The notes beneath the pieces were generated by a model, which saw nothing but the letters and a program-made list of their open reading frames with translations, was not told where the DNA came from and did no database searches. From Glandiceps talaboti (lineage: Eukaryota; Hemichordata; Enteropneusta; Spengelidae), in contig NC_135556.1 in the NCBI RefSeq assembly GCF_964340395.1, forward strand, positions 20,247,642 to 20,311,641: 64,000 nucleotides of DNA, given 5' to 3'. Both the position numbers and the translations under genes were made by a program. This document shows positions 1 through 13,100 of this stretch, piece after piece; the stretch's first letter is position 1, and the number at the start of each line of letters is the position of its first letter.

Positions 1-2051
1 TTTGACTCCTTACATTAACAATTCATAGAAGAAAGTTATGCATCTAACATCCAACAATTCTGAAAGTTATCAACTGCAGAACTAAGCAAGTCATTTACCA
101 CAATAAAACAGGGCTTTCTGAACTCGTAGTGTACATGTGTCATCTTTATGTTAGAGTTAATAGTGTGCTGATATTTGACATACAAACACTGGATACAGTC
201 CAGTTATTACCATACATAAATCAACATCATGACTCAATTAAATTCAGATAGTTGTAGCTCTGTTCAAAATCTTGCTTTTGTTGACTAGAACGCCCTTATA
301 TGATTTGGCAGACTCGATGTGTAAGCAAGTCAGGGCCTCTGTTGGAATCACCTTACTCTTGCAAAATATATTGAACATGTCTTCGAGAATCAATTAAACA
401 GTAAAATATCGTTAACTTGGAATGGTAAGGCAATAAAAAAATTTGTGTGTTTCCGATAACATGACCTCAGAAAATAGGATAGGTAGGTCAGAGTTTTGTT
501 TACATTTTGCTTTATATATTGCTTTGACACAACAATGCTTGTCAGACTATACCCATTCTATGATAGTTTGATGAAATATGTGTACAGACATTACTGGGGA
601 AAGAAAACAGACATGCATGAAGGTCAAGAAGACAAAGACACACATTTTTTTTTTGCCTACACAGAAACAAATGCTAAGTTTCGGTCTGTCTAGTGTGGAC
701 CTTGACCATGCAATGAATGTAAAGTTTTAAAGACAATAATGCTGAATAATGAAATTATTCAATCACTGTGTGATCATGGTCAGTAGTAGATGTATCAAAA
801 TATTGCATTAGTTTCTTATTTACTACTCCAAACTATAATCACTATCTCATGATATTACAACGAGTAACTTTTGAAGTAAAGCACTTTCTCTATGTGCTAC
901 CCATGTACGGCATTCATATCAAGTGTAAAAGTATATTCTTTCAATTGGTTTATTTACAAGCCTAGCATGTGGCCTTTCTAATGTGGTCAATTAGCAAATG
1001 AAACAGTATACATTTACACTTGATATGGATGCTATAAACATTTGTAGTATATACAGAAAATGCTTTACTTTGGTGGTATGGGTTGTAATGTTTTGTTTCC
1101 TTGCATATAAATGGTTGCATTGCATATGACAAACAAGTTACCTATAAACACTGTTCTATGCAGACATTTGACACTTCGCTTTCTGATCAAGCCGTCAACT
1201 GTGTGAATATATAAATTATTTTCCACCATGACTGAAATAGTCAATAATACAACCCCATCTTTAGCTCAATCATTGTTGATGAGTCCATTATCAACAAAGG
1301 AATTCAATTTTTTAAACTAACAACTGATTTAAGTTGTCTTCTCTTTTTATACATAGCTACAACAAGGAACAGTTCAATAGGGAAACTGACCCGACTAGCG
1401 TTACCTAATACTCCCTATGTCTTTTGACATTGGCAAAAATAAAGAAAGTCCAGCACTTCAGCCATGAAAAGGTAAATGTAAGACTTTTCTAGTTATAATA
1501 AAGCATCCAATAACTCTCGGAAAATATAAAGAAATGAAAAAAAGAACCCTGTATATGGCAGTGGCAATGACTAACTGACAAACATAACATGCAACAAGAT
1601 ATCGAACATATATTTCCCTACAGTTTGTCACCTTTGTGACGTTTGCATATTGGTGACATTTCCATTTCATCCTTATTTTTGTGACAGTGATTGGCAACAC
1701 TGCTACAGTAGTGGACAAGATATATAACATGTATGACACAAATTACATAATGTTGACAATTGGGATGTCCTGTGATGACCAATAAACAAACATTATTGGC
1801 CATCCACAGGCAAGGTTTTATAAATACATTATTCTTACCGTTTGTTGATCAATTACATCTTCTAGACTACCTGATGTTACTGTCTTACATATTGGTCCAC
1901 TACAGAGCCATGGTCCCTCAATATCCTTTCTCAAAAATATATACATATTCTTAGCCCACACATTAAAGTTACAAAATAAAGTTTTCTATTGACCATTTCA
2001 TTATTTTTCCCCCCGCATCATTCACTCACTATTAGAAGTAACAAATAATTG
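1..2051. other. Intergenic region downstream of PFAS
   Basis: AT-rich sequence with no coding exon I can recognise on either strand; the short open frames show no family resemblance. It presumably includes the PFAS 3' untranslated region near 2,000. The only structure I see is the inverted-repeat element at 877-1067, listed separately. Confidence 0.5.
877..1067. mobile_element. Short inverted-repeat element (MITE-like)
   Basis: Two arms of about 66 bp, 877-942 and 1000-1067, are imperfect reverse complements and share cores such as ATATCAAGTGTAAA. They are separated by about 57 bp. The 190 bp unit would fold into a long hairpin and codes for nothing, as expected of a non-autonomous DNA element. 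The family is not identified. Confidence 0.6.
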
Positions 2052-5000
2052 TCATGACTCATTCTCAAGACACCATGCACAAGCGTTTTGGAACATGCGT
2101 AACCATGGTGATACAGTGAGCGAGTTCCTCCAGTCCTGGGGCATCCAAGGCCATTGCCAGGTGAGTGTACACCTCTCAGGATGTGGCATCATGGCAAGGT
2201 GGCGTCCGTCTTCAGAACATACTGCTGCAATACCATTGGGTGAACCATTGGGATTTGAAGGGTACTGTGTGGTGATGTCACCTTTATCATCAACATAGCG
2301 TATTGGTGCCAAATTGTTCTGCTCCAGATGTTCAGGTATATCATCATTGGCAAACTTCATGTGTCCTATAGGGTTGAAAAAACATAATTTATGGTTCGCA
2401 AAAGTATTCATAGTAACTGTAGTATGTGTCATAGTTGTCATAGTAACTGTAGTATGTGTCATAGTTGTCATAGTAACTGTAGTGTTTGTCGTAGTAACTG
2501 TACATTACATAGTATATTATTTTGTTCTGGACCAACTTTTCAATTTCTCTTCAGTAAACTGTTTTTCTCATTAAAATGTTGCTCCTAATGGCAACTGGGC
2601 TTTAAACAAAGAACTGAAATAAGTTTATCATACACAAGTTCACTTCTTCCACTTTTTATGGGAAAACAGACATGTTTCAAATAAATCAGAATGACCCAAA
2701 TTTGCTGGAGATGTTGAGTAAACTGGAGGTGTGAAAGTGTTAACTTCAATTTATGTAAATTCAGGTGTGAAAGTACTTGTCAGTTACATACATCTAACTG
2801 TCCACCTTCTGTGATAATATCACTGCAGATTGGTGGAACATGCCTGTTTTCTCATCAAAAGATGCAAGAAGAGAATTTCCGCATGAATCATTGTTTCCAT
2901 GATGAACAAACATAGTGTTATGAAACATGATATTAAAACATACCCTCTCCATGAGCAACCCATATACCAAGAGTTGATCCTTCCATGCCTTGCAGCATCA
3001 TAGCTGGACTAGATTTGATGTTTACAGTCACAAAACGTGATTCAAATCTCTCAGAAATGTTGTGAGTGAGGAAAACACCTTGTGTTGCTGATGCAGCATT
3101 CTCAGCATTTCCTGAAAAATAAATGTGACGGCAATTATAGATGTTAATTCTTCTCAACCTGCATTTTAATATAATACATCACAGCTGATTATTTATTACA
3201 TGCACACACGTACGCACACACGTACACGCACACGCACACACACACACACACACGCGCGCGCACGCAAACAATTTAATATAATTCTGAACCTGTAACTCAC
3301 CAGTTTCTGTAGATGATTGTGATTTATCCGGTGCAATCCAACCTAGAAGTCCCATTAACTGACACCCATTACACACTCCAAGTGAAAAGGTATCCCTTCG
3401 AGCACGGAAAGCATCAAACTGTGCACGGACTGTTGGATTGAATAGCAATGCTGCTGCCCAACCTGAAAGACATAAACATCACTATTTTATCTTTCTGGCA
3501 GAGGGTGCTAGTTATTTCTAAGAATTACTTAAAAATCGTGAAAACATTTAGTCAATAACTGTCATTCAAAGATAAAGCCTGGATTTATTGGTAAACTATA
3601 TGGTAATGGGATACTATCATTTGGGAGGAAAAAGGTGAATTGCTGAATTAATAGAAGGCAGTTTCAAACTTTCCGGAGGGTTGCAGTCTACGTACAAGCA
3701 AAGTGTAAGAACTAATTTTCAAAATGTTAGGTACAGGGTGTATCATTTATGGGTTTCAGCAAACTGTACTTATATCCATCGTACAAAGTGAATTGTTGTG
3801 ATACAGAACCATGTTCACTTGATTTAATATAGAATATACCTTGGAAATAAACTATTTAAATTTTGCTGTTACTTTGTTCAAGAAAACACAAATCCATTCT
3901 GTTAAATTTCAGTAAAAAAATTGGGGGTCACCATACAAATTTCTGAAATAGAAAGTCAAAATTATATACAAATTTAGTCACTTTAGAATCCAATATGGCC
4001 ACCAAATATTGTTTAATCTATGGGAAAATAAAAGATTGTCGATTTGTTTGAATACAAGTTAGCGACCCCCTAAGTTTCTTTTATTATTCCAAAAGGACCA
4101 AAAGTAAGCTTTAATATGGCAAAGTTTGGAGCGATTTGAAGAACTCTTATTTTCAGTGAAATTTGTCCCAAAGGTGCATTCTACCATAAATGAACTGTAC
4201 ATTCTGGGTTAATGATGGCGCCCTCTATGACCCGAGTTTGACATGTGAATGACTGCATGCACCATAGTGTCATTTTAAAAAAAGGATGAAGTAAATAATT
4301 TCAAATTTTGACCTTTCTGTTGTTCGATACAGACCTTTAGCTGAGCCACACACATCTGCATAGCTGAAACCTCCAACAAAGACAACGCCTCGAAACTGGT
4401 CCAAGGTAATGTGTCCAGAAGACAGATCTTGCATATTGACATCCCACAATTCAAAACCAGCCATATAGAATGATGATACCATCTCACGGTCTCCATTGCT
4501 GCCTTCCTCACGTATAACAGCTATCTTGGGTTTAGACACTCCTACAAAATGAAACATTTTATGTTAAAATCGATCTTTCTTATGTTTTATAAGGTTATGC
4601 ATAATCAAATTGTTATCAATAAACCACTTTCCCCTGTTCAACGATAGTGTACATGTACACAATTCCAGCTATACTTTTTCAGGTATAACTTAATGAATAT
4701 TTTTATGTTCTAGATTTTCCATTCGTAAATAGTTTCCTTTTGGTTGCATTCCTCAGGATTCAACAAGAACATCTAACTTATGGCTTTTCAAGATCTGATG
4801 ATAACTATATAGAAATTATCATCAAGTATGCTTGGTTTGTTCACCCTGTCATAGCATCATCAAAATTTTGGTAAAGCATGCCAACCTCTGTGCAGGCACT
4901 AAACTGTGACATTGTCCTCACTGACATGTGATACTATTGAACAGAAAAGTATTCTCTTGTATGCTCTCACCAGCTTCTATATAATTGAGATTATCATAAG

Positions 5001-8000
5001 TTCATAATACATTATGTGAATCTTGATACTGGTGAGATATAAAATTAGAATCTCAGCACTATGTCTGTCTAATGATAATCCTTGTAGGTTTAGAAGTAGA
5101 AGCACAAATATGCATTAAATTTATTATAATAATTGTAAGTGTGTATGTGACATCACTTTCTTTGCTTACCATCCAAATTTTTCAAAATGTCTGGTTTGAC
5201 AGCAGGGTCAAAGTTCAATTTGAATGAGGGCGCTGTTCTGTTGGCCATATTAGCCTCTTCTTCAACTACACACTGTGGATTGGCCTGTAGCCTCTCAAGG
5301 CGAAAACTTGTCTCTTCCCACACATCTCGTAATGTTGCCATCTTGTCATCAAGAACATTTGTTCCATTCACAGAAACCTGAACCTATACAAGAAAGTCAG
5401 AATCAATAATTCAGTAAAATTTGCCAGCCACAAATCTACTAGTATTAGCCCAGAGTTTGTCTTGGTGTCACTGTCTAAAGAAGCTCTCTAGCCCAGAGAT
5501 TTGTCTGGTGTTACTGTCCAAAGGAGCTCTCTAGCCCAGAGATTTGTCTTGGTGTTACTATCACAACAGAAGTTTTCTACATCAAACCAAGGCTTATGCC
5601 TGTGGAAGCACAGAAATCAATTTTGAATTTGAAACTACAACAAAAACTTAAGCTAAATCTGAGTGGATCTCACATTGACTGAATCACTTATGCTTACATA
5701 CCTTCCTACTTCGTAAGTCATGTGGGGATGTGATTACATCATAGGTTTAAATGTAAGATATTAGCAAAGCTGCTGGTCGTAATTCAAAATCAAAATAGAT
5801 TTCTGTGCTTCCAAGGGCATAAGCCTATGTTTGGTATAGGCAACTGCTTGATATAAGAGCAGACAAAACAGTTTATTACATGATTTCCGACGTTACTTTT
5901 GTTGGAAGTAATAAAATGATAGTAATTATCTTACCTGTGCACTTTGTGCTTGACCTTCAGAGAATCCAATGACATGACATGACACACCGTTGTCTTGGTA
6001 ACACTTGCTCACTTTGTCAACATTAGACTCTGCTACTTCAAGAACTAAACCAAGTTCCTCGGCGAATAGTAATTCAGTAGTAGTTACTGCAAAATATGAT
6101 AAATTTAATCACAGATAATATCTGACGATAGAAGATATACATTTTTGATGGAAGAATAAGATTATGTTATGTATGCTGTATATCGTTTTATGCAGAAATC
6201 TGAAGTGTATGCTCAACTGGATGGGTTTGTTTAGACTGGTGAAATCATGATTTTGATGGATTGATTTATTTGTCATGTTTTTTTATCGGTTTGCAAATAA
6301 AAACACTGAAATCTGCATTTGAGTGAACACTAACACGTAGTAAAGTTCTCCGTGTATTCACCCATTCCTTTTGAGGAAAACTTGAGTGAAAAGTTAACGA
6401 CAATTTTCATTTTACATTGTAGCGACTATTCAGTAAATTAATACTTACCTCCACTGTTGTCTGTCTTCAAGTTGACATCAACTCCACAATTTCCGGCAAA
6501 TGCCATTTCTAATATACAGGTTACCAGGCCTCCATCACTGACATCATGCCCTGCTGTGATTAGTTTATCTGTGGACAGGAACAAGTATTTGAAAACCTCT
6601 ATCAAATTGGCAGATCTGAAGCTGACAGCCAGACTGTAAGCATGAAAGTATTTGATGTTGGCAATTGTCAAATGTTGCCAAAGATTTTGAATATTGAAAA
6701 AAAGTATAGTGTATAGGACTAGATATATAAGCTGTCATTCTTAGGGTTTAAACATCCACCCCCCCCCCCCCCCCCCCCCCCACCGCCTTTCCCTCTACAT
6801 GCCTCTCAAACAACCTTGTGTAAATGAAACATTGGACAGTCATTTTTTACGTATAGAAACTTTACTCCACATTGTTTGCCTTAATTTCACCTTGTTGGGT
6901 TTGGATTTACACTTTAAATTCGGTTTTACCTCCATGTGCTTTCTGTCAGCCGATTTTGAATTTACTTTTAACCCTATTTTCATTTTTACTGTAGTTGTGT
7001 TTACCATTTTATAATACATACTTCATCAAGTTGTATTTCATTTTATTTATTACCCACTGTTATTTATTCATTTTTAGGTTCCTGACGAAGGTCCTTTGTG
7101 TGACTAGTTGAATGTTGGTACTCAACTTGTTCACTTCACAAATTGATAAAGACATAATTACCTGCTATAAGCTGCTGTGTAGTATTGAATACCTTCACCA
7201 GTAACTGTGGATCATCCAAGTCAGGTGAACAATCACCCAGCTGACTGTAACACTGGGCTAAAGCTGTACCACCCAGTCTGTGTTTACCACTGCTTAAATC
7301 TACCCACACCAATGCACCTACAAGGACACATCAAACAGAGGTTTCACTACTTAGTGTTTTTAAATTTACAAAACTGACAAAAAACATGATTCTGTACATC
7401 ACAACTGCATTTATGTTGTATACTGATAACATTCATGATTAGTTTTATACAGCACACTTCTCATTTGATAAAACCATTTCATTCCGTTGTTGACTTCTAA
7501 CTTTTCAGATATTAGACTTATCTCTAGTACATCGCAACTACATTATGTTCTGACTCAAAATAAACTTCCTTATAATGTGTTATGATTTTCTCAGCATCCT
7601 GCATATATAATCATTCACAGACACAGACACATATAGACAGACAGGAACCAAGAAAGACAGACAGACAGACACAGAACAGATGACAGACAGACAGACAGAG
7701 ACAGATGACAGACAGACAGACAGACAAGGACAGACAGACAGACAAACAGACACATGCACACCAAAGATTCATACCTACCTTTACCATCAGGACATTTCAA
7801 ATCAGGAGTGACAGTGGCTGTAATATCAGGACATCCAACATAGGCAGATATCACCAATGTCCCTGAATAAGACGAAAAAAAACACAACACACTCAGTTAC
7901 CAATTTTACACTCAACTCTGTGGCCAGGTCTACACTCAACTCTGTGGTTAGGTCTACACTCAACTCTGTGGTTAGGTCTACACTCTATTCTGTAGCCAGG

Positions 8001-10161
8001 TCTACACTCAACTCTGTGGTTAGGCCTACACTCAATTCTGTGGCCAGGTCTACACTCAACTCTGTGGTTAGGTCTACACTCAACTCTGTGGTCAGGTCTA
8101 CACTCAACTCTGTGGTTAGGTCTACACTCAACTCTGTGGTCAGGTCTACACTCAACTCTGTGGTTAGGTCTACACTCAACTCTGTGGTTAGGTTGAGTTC
8201 TCTCGATATAAAATCAGTGTCCACACAATCCAGATGGATGACCAAATCAGCATCCCAACAACATACAAGTCCTGCTTTCTTTGTAACATGCAATTTATGC
8301 AAATTTCATTAATTCCTACATACCAGGTGCTTTGACAGTTTCACTTCCAACTCTTGCTGCCATACTAAGTGAGTCTTTTCCACCATCTATGGCAATACCT
8401 AGTTCCTTCATCACTTTACACATGGCTTGACAGGTATCGAAGAGCGCAGCGCCCTCACCAGGTAGCTTGGCTGGCCACATCCAATTACCACTACATTTCA
8501 CATCCTAGGTATGACAAGTTAAATGAACAACATGATTATGGAAACACTGAAATCCAGAAGTAAAGCTACTTTTAGTCTGTTATGATAACTGTGGTCCAAA
8601 AGTTCTGTATTTGAAAAGGCCAAGGCACTAGGCTCTTGTGATTTCAAGCCAAATTAATTCATGATTTTTACCCCATTATTATTCTTAATACAGACCATCA
8701 TTTTATGAGGATGAGAAAGAGTAAAATACCACCTCTAACCCCCCTTCAGTTATTGTACCTAAATGTAAAGTTTTTAACTTACCTTGAGTGAGGTTACCCT
8801 GGCGAACACTAGATTAGTAAGTAAATGAAGACTTACCTTGTGACCCTGGCAAAGACTAGATTAGTCAGTAAATGAAGACTTACCTTGAGTGAGGTTACCC
8901 TGGCAAACACTAGATTAGTAAGTAAATGAAGACTTACCTTGAGTGAGGTTACCCTGGCAAACACTAGATTAGTCAGTGCTTCACCGACAGACATCCTGGC
9001 ACCACAACCTGAATCAATCAGTCCTTTGATTGGCTGTTCACCGATAGCTGTCGCTGATCCAACCACATCAAAATGTGATAATGCTGTAACTGCAACATCA
9101 GCTAGTGGTGTATGTAGTGGTCCTACACACTGTTGCTGGGCTATTAATCCTGTCACCGACCTGTCAACCTAGTCAAGACAAAATCAATCTCCATTTCAGA
9201 ACAGTAAATGAACTGTGAAGAACAAAACTGTGTCTTAGCATAGACATTGGAAGAGTCTATGGTCTTAGTAATACATCTACAGTATGTAATAAACTAAATG
9301 AGGGTACGTGTGAAATCGTTCAGACCAAAAATTTCTTTTGTGCTGATAGCCGAAGTTGATCCAATATTGACTATTACACTGAATGAACACTTCTGACATT
9401 CTTTAATGTAGTAAAAGTATTCCCTTTCCCAATGACTAACTTTACTATAGTGGATGATAGGAATTTAATTAAGGAGATTTTATCTGATCAGTGATGTGTG
9501 TGCTTATTCAAAGCAACTTTTCAATCCACAGTTATGTAACAATAGAGTTTTGGTTATATTCCTAAAGGCACATCAATTGCCTATTTATAATTTCCATTGA
9601 CAATATTGACAATATGACTATTAGCCTAGATTACAATGTGGCTGATTATAGTCACACCAAATAGTACACAAGATATACAAATTTCACAAAAATACTATGT
9701 CAATTGTGTAAAAATAGTCAATGTCTGACCCGAGTCTGTGGTGATTTACTTGTTCAGCAGTACTGGTGTTAATTAATTTATCATGTCTGCTAGAAAATAT
9801 CTATTAATGTATTGATAGCTCTGGAGATCCATTTTTCATGAAATTTACACATCAGCAAGAAGGTAATGAAAACTTAAATAGATAGAGACAATTTATGTAT
9901 GTATTACAGCACTACAAAATATCAATTTATCAGACTGACACAAAACACTGAATACAACCGATTACCTTGTTTGTCAGATATCTCTTACTGGCCACTGAGG
10001 GCAGTCTAAGCACTCTATCCAATGCTGCCCTCACAGTCATCTCTGGGAGATCAAGAGGTTTAAGATTAGACTTTGTTCTGTCCATCTTGAATACCTAGTA
10101 TAAAATAGAAATTGTTGTGAGATAAAAGTTACAAGTATTCAAACAATGATAAAGCAAGTCA

Positions 10162-10195
<34 letters not shown>

Positions 10196-13100
10196 TGCAT
10201 TAAAATTCATTCTGTCACTTAGAGAATTGTCTAGATAAACCATCAACACTTTCCTTCACTGTAGTAAAACTATCCATTCTTGTCCTTGGTTTGCTAGATG
10301 CTAGGAGACCATTTTTAGAAATCAAAACATGTGATAACATAACTGTTAGAATGATGTAAAACCCATACACTGGGATGCAGATTAAGATCTTTATGACATA
10401 AATCAATCCAAATCTTCACCTGTGTGACATCAAACAGGACAGATCAAAAACCTAAATTACCCCTCTTCTACCGAACATTTCTCTCAACTGTTCAGAATAT
10501 TGTTCAGTCAACATAACATTACATACTTTCACCATGGTAGGTGTCTGACATCATGCGGAGGTACTTAATCATCTGATCATAATCAATGACGATTTGTGTG
10601 TAGTGATAGAAATCGTCAACCATGAACTAGCTAAATTTCTGAATGTGCCAAATCCCAGAATGTGCTGGATGCGTGCGCATGAGGAACAAATGTGGTGATA
10701 TTCAGACAGCTGTTACTTACATTAATAGACTAAATTTGATTTATACTGCAAGGCTATGATTTCAGGTGAGAAACAGTACACTTTGATCTGTTGATTGTAA
10801 TGTGTATCTGCCGTCAGCATATTTACTACTACAACAACATACAGTAACTCTTATTAATGTGGCACAACCTGGATTTACAAGGTTTTTACTCAAGTGAAAA
10901 ATAAAGCTACATCCTAGTATAATAACATGTCGATGCATGTCTTCTATAACATTACGATTGTCTTCTGGCATTGTCAGAACAGTTGAATGTATTCCTGAAC
11001 ATTTTTGATACGTATGATAAATTACATCATCGATCACTTATGGAATATATCTCAATACCTGGTTTGAGTTCAGTCAACTGCAAGTGATAATAAGTATGCT
11101 TTAGTAAATAGAATACTGCGAGTACCTTATAAATTTGTAGCAAAAACTACGGCCATATACGTATAAACTCAGCTTGTGCCCCTTTAACTAATTGTGGTTT
11201 CCTTACCTTCCTTGGCATAGTACCTAACACCCAGTCTAAGTCCAGGTCAACAGGATAGCTACATTCTTTCTTCCGCTTGACTGATTTCTCTTCACTATCT
11301 CCGCTACCATCCTCTACATAACAGTCATCTTCCAATCGTATCTACATATAAATTAAAACAATGGTTGTGATAAAAGTCACGAGACTTTGATAATTAGGAA
11401 TATGAACTTTTATTAGTTTTTCATGAAATTAACTACCATTTGTTATGTCATTTCTTTAGTAAATTAACATCTAGAATTGTATACAGTCTGTAACTGATCC
11501 AACTCTTAGCAAAATGTTAGTGCATAAAATGCCTATATAATCAATGTCATCAGGGCAGATGGTGTTGTTCAAAAATGAGATTTAGCTTTTTTGTAGTAAC
11601 CAATTAAACTGTATCACAGTCCTGTGACAGAACCCCATGATGCGTGAGTGAAAGTGTGGTGTACTCAGGGTATTTGGACCAGTGCTTGTGGTGTTCTCTG
11701 TGACTGCATTTTCATAACCAAAGCAAGCACAAGTACAATCCCCCCCCCCCACACATACCCGCAGACACCCATGCAGCGTGGGGTTGTTATTATTACATGT
11801 TTATCTAAAACAGCAAATTTCTGTAAAAATCATAGTGTGATCACATGATTTTGTGTACAAAGAATAAACAAGTGATCATTTGCATATACTTTGCATACAA
11901 GCATGTTTCAGTATTGCCCTGCATTGCGAATACCTCTAGTATGCACACACATTGGTGCAAGTAATCATTGGTTCATCATAATATGTAATAATTTGTATAT
12001 CACATCTGGTTACTTGGTGAAAGTTGCACATTTCTCTCTATGTCACAGAAATCTACCTTTCCATCTCCTGTGATATTGCCAACAAAAGAAACAGCACATT
12101 TCTCTCTCTGACACAGCTGTCTCAGTTTCTTATTGTCTTCTGCTTTCACCAAGATGGCGTTAGTTTCTTGATATTCTGCTCCCCATAGTTCTAAAGTATT
12201 GATGGTTGGGTCACCCAGTTGGAATTCTTTGACACGGATAATAGCTCCAGCTGGTTCACTGATTTCTTTCAAGACATTACCTGAAATGTACGAATGAGAG
12301 GAAATTGTATTTTCTATCTCAGTCATGTAAATCCAGTCCTATGATTTCATATTGCTTACTACTAACATTGTCGTTGAATTTATTTATTGGTTGCCATGGT
12401 GATCTCCTGTTCTGCAACAGATGCTGCATTTGTGACATGTCATAAATATTTCCTAAAAGTGTCTCTCAGTTTCTATTTTGCAGATCCAATACCGAGCCAT
12501 TTTTTGAAATTCTTTTGGAAAAAACTAAGTCAATCTTGAAATTTGTAGGTATATGTGCAAATTCAAAACTTTTCAACACACTGCATCATTTTGTGTGCTA
12601 GGTGCAGCAATGTTCATTATTACCATAAATGTATTGAAATGACATCTTACCATTTCCGCCAGCTCCTTGGTCATGTATACTGCATATGGGATTGTTGTCA
12701 CCCATCTCAATACAAGCCCGTATTACACGGTTTAATTTCTGTTCCATTTCAGCATCCCCCCGTTGCACGGCTCCAAAATCCAACTCAGCAGCATTGTCAC
12801 CCTGTACTTGTACGGATGATGCAGCGCCACCACCAACACCAATACGATAAACAGGACCCCCTATCTTGACTACTTCCATACCTACAAAAGTGTTAACGAA
12901 ATTTTATAGACAGCTTTAAGCTATAAGCATTTTGTTCAAGCCCCCAACTGCTGTAACAGGAATTATTTTTGCCGATAGCTTTTATTTTTTATTTCAAAGC
13001 TATTCATGGAAAGTAATAGCACATTACATTGTATTAGAGAATGTTTCCATGGTTTCAGACAAAGCAAATACATTATCACATACCTATGTCTGGTTCAAAC

